Shown here: one piece after another, positions 17,218 through 27,070 of the stretch
Layout: the number at the start of each line of letters is the position of its first letter
How positions within the stretch are numbered: position 1 is the stretch's first letter
Source of the DNA: Thermodesulforhabdus norvegica
Lineage (GTDB): Bacteria > Desulfobacterota > Syntrophobacteria > Syntrophobacterales > Thermodesulforhabdaceae
Assembly (NCBI RefSeq): GCF_900114975.1
Contig: NZ_FOUU01000015.1
Span: 1-39,346, forward strand
DNA: 39,346 nt
Direction of reading: 5' to 3'
The notes under the pieces: generated by a model
The model's input: the letters and a program-made list of their open reading frames with translations, nothing else
What the model was told of the DNA's origin: nothing
Databases searched by the model: none
Position numbers and translations under genes: made by a program

Positions 17218-18009
17218 TTATCTTCCGGTCCACCGGGGTTTTCTCTTTTCCGCAAAGGCTCTTGCCCCTTCCATGTAGTCTTCTGACATCCGCAGTGTGG
17301 TCATTCCGGGGAAGGCTACCGTAAGGGCTTCCTGTAGGGGTAGGTTGAGACTTCTCAGCGCCGCTTCCTTGGTGGCCCGAAGGGCCACGGGAGAGCACGC
17401 CAGCATATCCTCCGCCCACTTTCTGGCACAGGCCATGAGTTCTTTAAGGGGGACAACCTCGTTGACTATCCCAAGCCGGTGTGCTTCATCGGCCGTGATA
17501 CGCCGGCCTGTCAGGAGCATTCCCATGGCAATATGGTGGGGAACGTAGCGGGGAAGTCTCACCACTCCTCCCGCCGCCGCCATTGCACCCACACGGGGCT
17601 CCGGAAGGCCGAAGTAGGCATGATCTGCCGAAACAATCACATCGCAGGCAAGGGCGATCTCGAAGCCTCCTCCGAGAGCAAGCCCGTTTACTGCGGCAAT
17701 GATTGGCTTGAAGCAGGTGGTTCTTCGGGTTATACCGCCAAAGCCTCCTTTAAGGGCTTCGATCTCCCGTCTGAGTGCGTCTGCTCCGTGTTCGGCCTGC
17801 CATTTAAGGTCGTTTCCTGCGCAGAAAGCTTTTTCTCCTTCGCCTGTGATAATAGCTACCCATAGCTCCGGATCCTCTTCAAAGGCGTTGAAAATTTGAT
17901 CCAGTTCACGGCAGGCCGGCGGATGTAAAGAGTTCATGACGTCAGGGCGGGAGATGGTAACAATGAGCAGGTGGTCTTCACGGCTAACCTTTATAAATTG
18001 CCATTCCAT
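17218..18009 (-). CDS. Enoyl-CoA hydratase/isomerase (crotonase family)
   Basis: This 263-residue crotonase-family enzyme most likely hydrates 2-enoyl-CoA. The oxyanion-hole segments AFCAGNDLK and NGLALGGGFEIAL are present, and both glutamates used by hydratases are in place (E117 in GGGFE, E137 in FGLPEPRVG). The FGLPEPRVGAMAAAGGVVRLPR stretch, in two pieces around residue 140, also resembles carnitinyl-CoA dehydratases, so a special substrate is possible. It starts with ATG at 18007-18009 after GGGAGG and is the first gene of the 11.7-kb minus-strand operon-like run. A candidate promoter with an overlapping palindrome lies about 125-150 bp upstream. Confidence 0.93.
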   Translation of the reverse strand: MEWQFIKVSREDHLLIVTISRPDVMNSLHPPACRELDQIFNAFEEDPELWVAIITGEGEKAFCAGNDLKWQAEHGADALRREIEALKGGFGGITRRTTCFKPIIAAVNGLALGGGFEIALACDVIVSADHAYFGLPEPRVGAMAAAGGVVRLPRYVPHHIAMGMLLTGRRITADEAHRLGIVNEVVPLKELMACARKWAEDMLACSPVALRATKEAALRSLNLPLQEALTVAFPGMTTLRMSEDYMEGARAFAEKRKPRWTGR

Positions 18010-18133
18010 TGTCCGTTTTCCTCCCTTTTTCTCTAAAGCCCGAAGGGGGGTGTTTTTGCAGGGCGGCAGGTTTCTGGTGGCATGGTGTTTATCCCGGATT
18101 CTGGACTATACTACCTTCCGTTTGGTCGAATAA

Positions 18134-18162
18134 CTTGTAGCCGATTCCGCAACCCCTGTCAA
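18134..18162 (-). promoter_or_regulatory. Candidate sigma-70 promoter of the beta-oxidation operon
   Basis: On the minus strand there is TTGACA (18162-18157), a 17-bp spacer, then TACAAG (18139-18134). The -35 is a perfect match and the -10 matches four of six bases. Transcription would begin near 18127, giving a leader of about 118 nt before the enoyl-CoA hydratase. The -35 box lies inside one arm of the palindrome at 18153-18181. Confidence 0.5.
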
Positions 18163-18181
18163 GGAAAATTCAAGACAGGGG
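18153..18181. promoter_or_regulatory. Perfect 8-bp inverted repeat over the -35 box, candidate operator
   Basis: CCCCTGTC and GACAGGGG are exact inverted copies separated by 13 bp. One arm overlaps the TTGACA of the operon promoter, which is the layout of a repressor site. There is no T-tract after it, so a terminator is less likely. No regulator gene lies beside it, so the protein that would bind is unknown. Confidence 0.45.
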
Positions 18182-18254
18182 GCCAGAAAATTCCGGTAGC
18201 CGGCTATGGTTTTGGAGATTGGTCATCCTTCTGTAAAAATTAACAGGAAAACCG

Positions 18255-18260
18255 TATAAA
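18255..18260 (+). promoter_or_regulatory. Possible -10 box for recCBD
   Basis: TATAAA lies 43 bp before the recC ATG in the divergent intergenic region. No good -35 hexamer is found at 16-18 bp upstream, so the assignment rests on the -10 match and position only. Confidence 0.25.
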
Positions 18261-18303
18261 AATGTGGGCGGTCGGAGAATTATTGAATCTGTGAGTAAGG
18301 GTT

Positions 18304-21300
18304 ATGCTTCGTGTCGTGCGGAGTAACAGAACGGAAAGGCTTTTAGATCACCTGCTCGAAGAAATCTGCAAACCCCGGGATCCCCTGATCCAGGAAGTCA
18401 TCGTGGTGCAGGATATGGGGATGGCCAGGTGGCTGACCCATCGAATTGCAGAGTTCGCGGGTGTGGCTGCAAACCTGGAGTTTATCGTCCCGGCAGAGCT
18501 GGCCCGCAGGATCTACCGGGCATGGTTTGGTACGGAGGCTGTGTCATCAGAGTGGAGTAAAGACTTTCTTTTCTGGTCCGTCCTTCGCGAGTTGCCCGCG
18601 TTATCAGAAATTCCGGAGTGCCGGAGAATAAAGGAATATCTCGGGAACGTAAACGACTGGACAAGAAGATACCAGCTGGCAAGGCGAATTGCAGAGGTCT
18701 TTTACAGATATCTCATATATCGTCCGGAAATGATAATCCGCTGGGAGGCAGGCAATATACCGGAAGAGCTCGATGGAAAACATGTTGATCTTGGCTGGCA
18801 GGTGGTGCTGTGGAAGAAGATCGCGGCTTCCACGGCAGTGCCTCATCAGGCGAGGCTTTACGTCCAGTTCTGCAAGCATATCGACGAGGGAAAGGAACCC
18901 ATTGAACCGGAGGCACTCCCGAGAAGGGTCTTTGTTTTCGGGGTAACTGCCCTTGCCCCGGTCCATGTGGATTTACTCGAGGGGCTTTCACGCTTCTGCG
19001 ATGTAACCATCTATCATCTTAATCCCTGTCGCGAGTACTGGGGCGACCTATCCGCAAAAGATCGGGATTTTCGCTACAGGTTACTGGACGAAATGGCCGG
19101 TGTTGAAGATTTCTACAGTGATCAGCCTAACCCCATAATGGCTTCCTGGGCTCAAGCGGGCCGCTTCCTGCTGGATCGCCTTATCTGTGTGGAGGAAGCC
19201 GAACAGGTTGATTGTTTTGAGGAGCCTTCGGGAGATTCCATGCTCGGAGCTTTACAGCTGGACATTTTGAACCTTCAGCTCAAGAGCGGCGATAACCCTC
19301 CGCCTGAAACTGATCGGTCCATACAGATTCACGTTTGTCACAGCCCGATGAGGGAGGTTCAGGTCCTCCACGACCGAATTGCGGCTCTGCTTGTGGAGCG
19401 TCCGGACCTTAATCCGGAAGATTTTGTTGTGATGGCCCCGGACATTGACGTTTACGCTCCCTATGTTGAAGCGGTCTTTGGTACCAGGAAAGACCCCGAA
19501 ATACCCTGGAATCTTTCCGAGAGACTGCCCATCATGGAGGATCCCTTACTGGAAACCCTTCTGGAGCTTTTGAGGCTTCCGAAATGGCGTTGTACCGCCA
19601 CGGAAATCATGTCCATTCTCGAAAGGACGCCGGTAGCCCGCCGATTCGGCCTTGACGATGTACCTCCTGACGCCCTGCGGCGCTGGGTTAAAGAAACCGG
19701 CATACGCTGGGGTATTGACGGGGCCATGAAGGCTGAAATCGGTCTTCCCGGAGAAAAGGCCAATACCTGGCGTATGGGTCTTGAAAGGCTCATTGCCGGA
19801 TATGCCCTCCCGCCGCAGGAATGTTTCTTTGAAGATGTTCTTTCCTATCCTCATGTTGAAGGAATGGATGCCGACGCTGTGGGAGGACTATGGGAGCTTA
19901 TCGAGTCCATTTCCTGCTGGAGAAAAAAACTTTCGGAGTCCTATTATGCCGATGAATGGCAGGTTCTTTTAAACGATCTTCTGGAGGATTTCTTTTCTCC
20001 GGATGCCGAAACGGAAGTATCGCTTAACCGATTTCGCCGTGCCGTTGACGCTTTTTCCGGGTCTGCTAAGGAAGCCGGTTTTGGTGAAAGGGTGCCCGTG
20101 AGTTTTGTTGAATCCTTCATAAAGGATTTTCTTTCTTCTGCTCCCGGTATGAAACGCTTTCTTTCCGGTGGCGTAACCTTCTGCAACCTTACGCCCATGA
20201 GAGCCATACCCTTCAAGGTCGTATGGATTCTTGGTATGAACGGCAGGGATTTTCCCAGAGCCGACCGGAGCCCCGGTTTCGATCTGGTGGCGGCCCGTCC
20301 GAGAAAAGGAGATCGTTTCAGGTCCTGGGAAGACCGCTTTCTTTTCCTCGAAGCCTTTATCTCGGCCCGTGAAATTTTTGCCGTAAGCTACATCGGGCGC
20401 GACATAAGAGACAACAGCGAAAAAGTACCGTCCGTTCTTGTTCAGGATCTCATGGATGCAATAGACAGGAAATGGCCGTCTCATGAGAAAACTTCCAGAA
20501 GGTGCATTATCGAGCATCCCTTACAACCTTTCAGCCCTCGAATCTACTCCGGCTCCAACGATAAACTCTTTTCCTACGACTCCCTGTGGTGTGTTGATTT
20601 CACGGAAAGGCGGGAGACATCGCTTAAACCTTTTTATGACGAAGAACTGAAACTCAATGGGGACGGCAAGAACGAGGTAATCGAGATAGACAGGCTGGTG
20701 AGGTTTTTTGAGAATCCGGCCAGGTACTTTCTGGAAAACACTCTTCAGCTTGCCCTTCCCCATGAAGAAGGGGTGCTTGACGACCTGGAACCTTTTAACA
20801 TCAGCCCTCTTGACAGGTATGTCTTAACGGAAGAGGCAGTATGGGAAATCCTTGAAGGATATGACCCTGGGGAGTTCCTTGAAAGAAAGCTTCGTGCAAG
20901 AGGGGTTGTACCTCATGGTGAGGCAGGTCGTATCTGTTCGGAAGGAATTTTTAGAGAAGCCGAAGCTCTGGCCGGGAAAATTGAGGAACTGACCCAGGGG
21001 GTCAAGCCCGGAAAACGGCATCTGCAGATCGATATCGACGGGTTGAGGCTGGAAGGGGTGATTTCCGGCGTTACGGCAAAGGGTTGTTTGCTTTTCAGAC
21101 CCGGGAGGATTCGCGGTAAAGATAGAATAAGGTTGTGGATATATCATCTCCTTTTGTGTTGCCTTTCCGATGCCAGCGGAGACGTTGTCAGCATCTTCGT
21201 CGGAAGAGAAAATGAAAAGATGGCCGTCAGGTATGTTCAAAACGCCGGGGATCATCTCAGGACGCTAATTGCCTATTGGGAGCTGGGCAAGAAAAGGCCC

Positions 21301-21540
21301 CTTCCTTTTTTCCCCGACTCGAGCTGGAAGTATGCCAGGGCGGTTTTTTCGGGTGATCTGAAAGACGGGTCTCCCGAAAAGATCTGCGGAAGCGAATGGA
21401 AGGATAGTTTCAACAAAAAGGGTGAATATTACGATCCTGCCGTCAGGATTGCCTTTAGAGGTCGTGAAGCGCTGGATGATTGTTTTTGCAGGGTTGCTTT
21501 GGAAATTTTCGGCCCTGTCCTTGAACATGTCGAGGATTGA
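18304..21540 (+). CDS. recC: RecBCD subunit RecC (exodeoxyribonuclease V gamma)
   Basis: This 1078-residue protein is close in length to E. coli RecC (about 1120). The N-terminus (LRVVRSNRTERLLDHLLEEI, then VVQDMGMARWLTHRIAEFAGVAANLEF) is typical of the family, as are GVTALAPVHVDLLEGLSRFCDVTIYHLNPC and the central FCNLTPMRAIPFKVVWILGMNGRDFPR. RecC is a helicase-like subunit that has lost ATPase motifs, splits the strands and reads Chi. The ATG at 18304 has only a weak purine-rich site. It is followed after 13 bp by recB and then recD, the full RecBCD set for double-strand break repair and degradation of foreign linear DNA. Confidence 0.95.
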   Translation: MLRVVRSNRTERLLDHLLEEICKPRDPLIQEVIVVQDMGMARWLTHRIAEFAGVAANLEFIVPAELARRIYRAWFGTEAVSSEWSKDFLFWSVLRELPALSEIPECRRIKEYLGNVNDWTRRYQLARRIAEVFYRYLIYRPEMIIRWEAGNIPEELDGKHVDLGWQVVLWKKIAASTAVPHQARLYVQFCKHIDEGKEPIEPEALPRRVFVFGVTALAPVHVDLLEGLSRFCDVTIYHLNPCREYWGDLSAKDRDFRYRLLDEMAGVEDFYSDQPNPIMASWAQAGRFLLDRLICVEEAEQVDCFEEPSGDSMLGALQLDILNLQLKSGDNPPPETDRSIQIHVCHSPMREVQVLHDRIAALLVERPDLNPEDFVVMAPDIDVYAPYVEAVFGTRKDPEIPWNLSERLPIMEDPLLETLLELLRLPKWRCTATEIMSILERTPVARRFGLDDVPPDALRRWVKETGIRWGIDGAMKAEIGLPGEKANTWRMGLERLIAGYALPPQECFFEDVLSYPHVEGMDADAVGGLWELIESISCWRKKLSESYYADEWQVLLNDLLEDFFSPDAETEVSLNRFRRAVDAFSGSAKEAGFGERVPVSFVESFIKDFLSSAPGMKRFLSGGVTFCNLTPMRAIPFKVVWILGMNGRDFPRADRSPGFDLVAARPRKGDRFRSWEDRFLFLEAFISAREIFAVSYIGRDIRDNSEKVPSVLVQDLMDAIDRKWPSHEKTSRRCIIEHPLQPFSPRIYSGSNDKLFSYDSLWCVDFTERRETSLKPFYDEELKLNGDGKNEVIEIDRLVRFFENPARYFLENTLQLALPHEEGVLDDLEPFNISPLDRYVLTEEAVWEILEGYDPGEFLERKLRARGVVPHGEAGRICSEGIFREAEALAGKIEELTQGVKPGKRHLQIDIDGLRLEGVISGVTAKGCLLFRPGRIRGKDRIRLWIYHLLLCCLSDASGDVVSIFVGRENEKMAVRYVQNAGDHLRTLIAYWELGKKRPLPFFPDSSWKYARAVFSGDLKDGSPEKICGSEWKDSFNKKGEYYDPAVRIAFRGREALDDCFCRVALEIFGPVLEHVED

Positions 21541-21553
21541 AGAGGTTTAGGAA

Positions 21554-24500
21554 ATGACCTTATGCCCTGACAAATTTGACGTTCTGAAGTTGCCTTTAAA
21601 TGGGGTTCACTGCATTGAAGCAAGTGCCGGTACGGGAAAGACTTACAGTATAGTTTTTCTCTTCCTTCGCCTCCTGATGGAAACAGAGTTGAAGGCAAAC
21701 CAGATTCTGGTCGTTACTTACACAAATGCGGCAACGGAGGAGATCCGTGGGCGGATCAGGGAAAGGCTCGCAGAGGTAATAAGGTTTCTGGAGGACGGCA
21801 CGGAGCCTCAGGATGCACTCCTTTCAGGATTTTGTAAAAACCTGCCTGCTAAAAAAGAAGCTATTCTTCTTAAGCTTCGGCAGGCTCTCTCCGGTATCAA
21901 CGAAGCTCCTATCTGGACCATTCACAGCTTCTGCAGAAGAGTGCTCGAGGAGTTTGCCTTCGAGAGCGGAATCGCCTTTGATGTTGAATTCGTCGAAGAT
22001 GATTCGGAGCTTTGGCTAGAGGCGGTTGCCGACTTCTGGCGAAAGAAGATGGCAGAAGGGTCGGCAGAAGAAATTGCCTGGATAATGGCAAAATTCCATG
22101 GCCCCGAGAGGTTGTGGGAAAAAATCAGGTTTCTCGTGCGACCGGATCTGATTGATTTAAAGCCCTTTGCCCCATTGCTGTTGGGGTTAAAGGTGGAAGG
22201 CTGTTTCGATCGTCTCGTTAAAAAATTTCTGGAAATGAGAGAACTCTGGAAGGCCTCAAAAAGTGATATTCTTGAAATTCTGATGGAGGATAATAGGCTT
22301 AATCGCAGGTCTTACAGTAAAAAGGTCGTTGAAAAAGGCGTAAAGTCCATGGAGGCCTTCCTTCAGGGTTATCCTGCACCGGTACTGCCGGACTACTTTG
22401 AGCTATTCACCAGAAGCAAGATCCTGGAAAAAACCAGAGCAGGGTATAGGAACGATCCTCCAGAGCACAGATTTTTCGATCTCTGTGAGGATTACGGAAG
22501 GCTCTTTGAAAAAGTTTCAGAGGCTTTTTATCAGAAGCTACTGCTCGATGCCCGGGATTTTGCAGTCGAAAGGGTTCGCAGGCGCAAAACAGATGAAGGA
22601 CTTTTTTCTTTCGATGATCTGCTCACTGAACTCGATCGGGCTCTTGCCGGGTCTTCCGAATCAAGGCTGGCAGAGGCCATAAGATCTCGTTATCCCGTAG
22701 CTCTTATTGATGAGTTTCAGGATACCGATTCCGTCCAGTACAGAATCTTCCGGAAGATTTACGGTTCCGGGCGCAGTAAGAGGTCCTTCGTCTGTGTCAT
22801 CGGCGATCCAAAGCAGGCGATTTACGGCTTTAGAGGGGCCGATGTTTTTGCCTATATGCGTGCAAGACGCCCGGAAAATGTCGATTCTCTGTGGACGATG
22901 GACACCAATTGGCGCTCCGGGGAAAATCTGGTCAGAGCCATTAACGAGATCTTCGGGTCTCATCATGTTCCCTTCGTCTACGAGGACATTCCTTATTACA
23001 GGATAAAAAGTGGGCTCCAGGGAGCGGATACGGAACTTATCGTTGACGGCAGAGCCTCTACGGCTTTCTGCATCAGGTTTCTGAGCAGAAGGGCAGTAGG
23101 TCTTGACGATAAAAGACCCATACCGAAGGGTGAAGCGGAAAGGAGTATAGCCCGGGACTGCGCCGCCAGTATTGCCGATTTGTTGCGCCTTGCCTCCAGA
23201 GGGAAGGTTCTGTTGGGCGAAAGAAAACTGGAACCCTCGGACATTGCCGTTCTGGTACCGAACCACAGGCTCGGCTCCATGATACAGGAGGCCCTGAGGG
23301 AGTTCAATGTGTCCAGCGTTACGGTGAGTCGGGATAGTGTTTTCGATTCTGAGGAAGCCGCCGAGCTGGCTCTAATTCTGGACGGTGTCGTCAATTGTGG
23401 TGATTCCAGGCGGGTGCGTGCAGCCCTTGCCACCGAAATGATGGGACGGACGGCCGGGGAGATAGCCGGACTCAATTGTGACGATGACAAGATGGGCCAG
23501 GTGCAGAGCAGGTTTGTGGAATATCTACAGCTCTGGCAGAGGTCGGGGTTTCTTGTCTTTTTCATGGACTTTCTGAGGAAAGAAGATCTCGTGCGGCGAC
23601 TTGCCGGAATGCCCGCCGGAGAAAGGCGTCTGACCAACCTTTTGCACCTGTCGGAGCTAATTCATCGGATTGATACGAAACATCGGAGCGTCGACCTTAC
23701 GATGAGGTGGTTCCGTGAGAAAATCAGGCTTGCTTCGGAGAACGGAGGAGAGGAAGAGCAGTTGCGTCTGGAAAGCGACGAAAACCTGGTACAGATACTT
23801 ACCGTACACAAAAGTAAGGGACTTGAATTCCCCGTCGTCTTCTGCCCCTTTCTATGGTGGGAGATGGATCCGTCAAGAGCGAACCGGGATGTCCGGATTT
23901 ACCACGACCCTGACGAACTAGACTTACGGGTAGAAATCGGGACGGCTTCGTCGGGAAAGGGCGTAGAACTTGCGCAAAAGGAACGCCTTGCGGAGTCCGT
24001 GCGCCTTGCCTATGTAGCGCTTACCCGTGCCAGATCGAAATGCGTTATGTACTGGGGTCCCATAAGGTATTCTTCTATGTCGGGCATGGGATGGGTGTTA
24101 TTCGGGGGTGCTGTGGCGGGCTCGGAATACCCCGGGTGTGCCGTGGACGAAGCCGACGAGGAGGGAATGCTCGAGCTCTTTAGGAAGCTCGTTGATAATT
24201 CTGACGGAACTGTGAAACTCGAAATCATCAATGAAATAAGATCCGGAGATGAGGGGGCAGAGAAAGTTGAGTCCGATTCCAGAAGGGCCCCTCTTGCGGC
24301 ACGAAGTTACACGAGAAAGGCCGAAATTCCCTGGCTCGTCTCCAGTTACTCCGGTCTGGTTTACGAAACGGAGCCGGAGCTTCCCGATTTCTGGCTTGAA
24401 GGCTCTTTAGTGGGGGAAGAAAAGGTAGAGGAAGGGGTGGTCGATCCGGTCTTTGCTTTTCCTTCGGGTTCTCGTGCGGGCTCCTGTATTCACGAAATTT

Positions 24501-25174
24501 TTCAGAACATAGATTTCCCGAACGCGGATGACGGGGAAATAAGTAAGGTGGCCCGGGAAGTTCTACCGCGCTATGGGTTTGACCCGGAAGTCTGGCTTGA
24601 AGGCGCCAGGCTGATGGTCAGGAACACCCTGGATACAAAGCTGAACCCTGAAGGGATCAAACTCAGGCAGATAGGTAAGAATAACCGTATTAGTGAAATG
24701 GAGTTTTACTTCCGGCTGGATAAACTTTGGCCGGACGATTTGAGAAGGATTCTGGAACCTTATCCATTCTATCGGGAGAGCCTGGATGGTCTGGGGCTGG
24801 AACCTTTCAGGGGGCTCATGCACGGCTACATAGACCTGATCTTCAGGTGGGAAGACCTTTATTATATCGTTGATTACAAAACCAACCACCTTGGCAGTGG
24901 GCAGGAGTATTACGAGAGGACTTTTCTGGAAAAAGCCATGATCACCCACCGCTATCCCCTGCAGATTCTGATATACACGGTGGCCTTGCATCGTTATCTG
25001 AAGGTGTGCCTGAAAAACTATAACTACGATAAACATGTAGGCGGTGTCTTCTATCTGTTCTGCCGGGGAATGAAACCGGAAACCGGCGAGAACTACGGGG
25101 TTTTTTATGAAAAGCCTTCCGGAGAACTCGTTGAAGCTCTGGACAAATCGTTTTCAAATCTTTTCGTTTGTTAA
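21554..25174 (+). CDS. recB: RecBCD subunit RecB (exodeoxyribonuclease V beta)
   Basis: This 1206-residue UvrD-type helicase-nuclease is near the E. coli length (1180). The Walker A is IEASAGTGKT (21-30), motif II is LIDEFQDTD and later helicase motifs include IGDPKQAIYGFRGAD, VHKSKGLEFPVVF and AYVALTRARSK. The C-terminal nuclease domain keeps D1094 (HGYID), D1107 and K1109 (DYKT), with the same 13-residue gap between the aspartates as in E. coli, so both activities look intact. The ATG at 21554 follows GAGGTTTAGGAA. The recD start lies 29 bp after this stop. Confidence 0.97.
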   Translation: MTLCPDKFDVLKLPLNGVHCIEASAGTGKTYSIVFLFLRLLMETELKANQILVVTYTNAATEEIRGRIRERLAEVIRFLEDGTEPQDALLSGFCKNLPAKKEAILLKLRQALSGINEAPIWTIHSFCRRVLEEFAFESGIAFDVEFVEDDSELWLEAVADFWRKKMAEGSAEEIAWIMAKFHGPERLWEKIRFLVRPDLIDLKPFAPLLLGLKVEGCFDRLVKKFLEMRELWKASKSDILEILMEDNRLNRRSYSKKVVEKGVKSMEAFLQGYPAPVLPDYFELFTRSKILEKTRAGYRNDPPEHRFFDLCEDYGRLFEKVSEAFYQKLLLDARDFAVERVRRRKTDEGLFSFDDLLTELDRALAGSSESRLAEAIRSRYPVALIDEFQDTDSVQYRIFRKIYGSGRSKRSFVCVIGDPKQAIYGFRGADVFAYMRARRPENVDSLWTMDTNWRSGENLVRAINEIFGSHHVPFVYEDIPYYRIKSGLQGADTELIVDGRASTAFCIRFLSRRAVGLDDKRPIPKGEAERSIARDCAASIADLLRLASRGKVLLGERKLEPSDIAVLVPNHRLGSMIQEALREFNVSSVTVSRDSVFDSEEAAELALILDGVVNCGDSRRVRAALATEMMGRTAGEIAGLNCDDDKMGQVQSRFVEYLQLWQRSGFLVFFMDFLRKEDLVRRLAGMPAGERRLTNLLHLSELIHRIDTKHRSVDLTMRWFREKIRLASENGGEEEQLRLESDENLVQILTVHKSKGLEFPVVFCPFLWWEMDPSRANRDVRIYHDPDELDLRVEIGTASSGKGVELAQKERLAESVRLAYVALTRARSKCVMYWGPIRYSSMSGMGWVLFGGAVAGSEYPGCAVDEADEEGMLELFRKLVDNSDGTVKLEIINEIRSGDEGAEKVESDSRRAPLAARSYTRKAEIPWLVSSYSGLVYETEPELPDFWLEGSLVGEEKVEEGVVDPVFAFPSGSRAGSCIHEIFQNIDFPNADDGEISKVAREVLPRYGFDPEVWLEGARLMVRNTLDTKLNPEGIKLRQIGKNNRISEMEFYFRLDKLWPDDLRRILEPYPFYRESLDGLGLEPFRGLMHGYIDLIFRWEDLYYIVDYKTNHLGSGQEYYERTFLEKAMITHRYPLQILIYTVALHRYLKVCLKNYNYDKHVGGVFYLFCRGMKPETGENYGVFYEKPSGELVEALDKSFSNLFVC

Positions 25175-25203
25175 CCCGTCCGGCCGTTACCGGAGGATCC
25201 GGA

Positions 25204-27066
25204 ATGATCCATAAATTGAGACCCTTCGTTGAAAAAGGAGTAATTCGCCCTCTGGACTGGTACTTTGCCAGATGGTTAGGAGATAAAACTGGCAATGGGA
25301 CCGAGGGATTGCTGCTTTCGGCGATGCTTGCAAGCTGGCGCCTGGGTCAGGGTGATGTTTGCGTGGACCTGAAGGACTACGCAGGGCGGGAATTTTGTGT
25401 CGAAACCGACGAGGGCCCTCTTTCCATAAGTTTCCCCGAGCTCTCCGTCTGGCTCGATGACCTGAAAAAATCCCCTGCCGTTTTTGTCGATCCCGGGGTC
25501 GTCGATGAAGGGAAAGTGTTTTCAGAAGCCAGACCACTGGTTTTATGCGGTTCCAGGGTTTACATCGGGCGCTACTGGGCTTACGAGGTTGCCCTTGCGG
25601 GCGCCCTGAAAAAACTTGCTTCCAGGGAAAGCGATGTTGAACTCAACGAGGTCAGAAAGGTTCTCGATAAATTGTTCGGATCCGACGCGGATACGGGGCC
25701 AGACTGGCAGAAGATTGCGGTTGCCACGGCTGTTATGAGGCATCTTACGATAATATCGGGAGGACCTGGAACGGGAAAAACTCACACAATTGCGGCAACA
25801 ATTCTGGCACTGTGCAGTATTTACAGGAATTCACTCAGGATTGCCCTTGCGGCTCCGACGGGCAAAGCTGCCGCAAGAATGATGGAGTCTCTCAGGAAGG
25901 CCCTTCGACATTTTGGCTGTGCCGAAAAGTTCGAGCAAGTAATACCCGGTGAGGCGACAACGCTACACCGCTTAATCGGCATGAGAGAAGGCTTGAGCCG
26001 GGCACGTCACAATCCTGATAATCCTCTGCCGGCCAACGTACTTATTGTGGACGAAGCGTCCATGGTGGATCTTCCCATGATGTACAGAACGGTTTCCGCC
26101 CTTAAGCCGGAAGCCCGATTGATTCTGCTGGGTGATAGGAATCAGCTTGCTTCGGTAGAAGCCGGAAGTGTCTTTGCCGATCTGTGCGGTAGAAATCAGG
26201 AACCACAGTACGGTGAAAGCTGGGCGAAGAAGCTTGAGATCGCCACGGGAACAACCGTGCCGTTAAGGGGTACAGGGGGAAGCGTTCTTGATGACTGCAT
26301 TGTTTTTCTCAAAAAGAATTATCGCTTTTCCGAAAACAGCTCCATAGGACGGCTGGCCTCAATCATCTGTGACGGTGGAGACGTGACCGATGTTCTGCTT
26401 GATCGTGACGGATCGGGTGACGGCTCCGTTCGATTTCGGAATCTTAAAGCTGGAGAGGCATTAACGGCCGATCTGGAAAGGGTCACGAATGAGTGGTTTG
26501 AGGGGCTTTTCAGGTGTTCTTCCGAGGATGATGCGTTGAAGCTGTTCGAAAAGTCCAGAATTCTCTGTGCCCATCGGGACGGGCTGTGGGGTGTTTCCAG
26601 AATAAATCGACTTATCGAAGAAATCCTCACGTCGAAGGGGGTAATAAAGCCTTTTTTGAAGCACTATCATGGAAGGCCCATACTGATTACGAGAAACAAC
26701 TACGAAGTTGGCCTTTTTAACGGAGATGTCGGAATAGTGTGGAGGGACGGGAGAGGGCGACTGGTAGCCTGCTTTAGAGAAGCCGGTGGAGGCATAAGAA
26801 AGGTCGGGATTTCCCGCTTACCGGAACACGAGACGGCTTTTGCCATGACGGTACATAAAGCGCAGGGGTCAGAATGCGACCGCATACTTTTCATCATGCC
26901 CCATGAGGAAAGCCAGATCCTGACCAGAGAGCTCTTTTACACGGCCGTGACCAGGGCAAGGAGTTATGTTGAAATCTGGGGAACGATGAAGGCCGCTTCT
27001 GAAGCAGTATCACGAAGGACCAGGCGTGCTTCCGGGCTTTATGAACGCATTACGAACCAGAGATGA
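25204..27066 (+). CDS. recD: RecBCD subunit RecD (exodeoxyribonuclease V alpha)
   Basis: This 620-residue SF1B 5'-to-3' helicase is close to the E. coli RecD length (608). Motifs are Walker A ISGGPGTGKTHT (about 184-195), motif II LIVDEASMVDLPMM, motif III LILLGDRNQLASVEAG and the C-terminal AMTVHKAQGSECDRI plus ELFYTAVTRAR. The ATG at 25204 has a GGAGG site 7 bp upstream; the frame is open back to a TTG inside recB. It is the last gene of the recCBD group and converges on comF with only 4 bp between stop codons, so the two transcripts probably overlap at their 3' ends. Confidence 0.96.
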   Translation: MIHKLRPFVEKGVIRPLDWYFARWLGDKTGNGTEGLLLSAMLASWRLGQGDVCVDLKDYAGREFCVETDEGPLSISFPELSVWLDDLKKSPAVFVDPGVVDEGKVFSEARPLVLCGSRVYIGRYWAYEVALAGALKKLASRESDVELNEVRKVLDKLFGSDADTGPDWQKIAVATAVMRHLTIISGGPGTGKTHTIAATILALCSIYRNSLRIALAAPTGKAAARMMESLRKALRHFGCAEKFEQVIPGEATTLHRLIGMREGLSRARHNPDNPLPANVLIVDEASMVDLPMMYRTVSALKPEARLILLGDRNQLASVEAGSVFADLCGRNQEPQYGESWAKKLEIATGTTVPLRGTGGSVLDDCIVFLKKNYRFSENSSIGRLASIICDGGDVTDVLLDRDGSGDGSVRFRNLKAGEALTADLERVTNEWFEGLFRCSSEDDALKLFEKSRILCAHRDGLWGVSRINRLIEEILTSKGVIKPFLKHYHGRPILITRNNYEVGLFNGDVGIVWRDGRGRLVACFREAGGGIRKVGISRLPEHETAFAMTVHKAQGSECDRILFIMPHEESQILTRELFYTAVTRARSYVEIWGTMKAASEAVSRRTRRASGLYERITNQR

Positions 27067-27070
27067 TCCT

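Noticed and set aside
16173-17324. Plus-strand frame of 383 codons opposite the acyl-CoA dehydrogenase
   Set aside because: It is the antisense shadow of a clear dehydrogenase gene, with no family motifs and no ribosome site.
18304-27066. recCBD as a novel defence system
   Set aside because: All three subunits have the normal order, length and motifs of housekeeping RecBCD; no accessory defence gene is fused or inserted.
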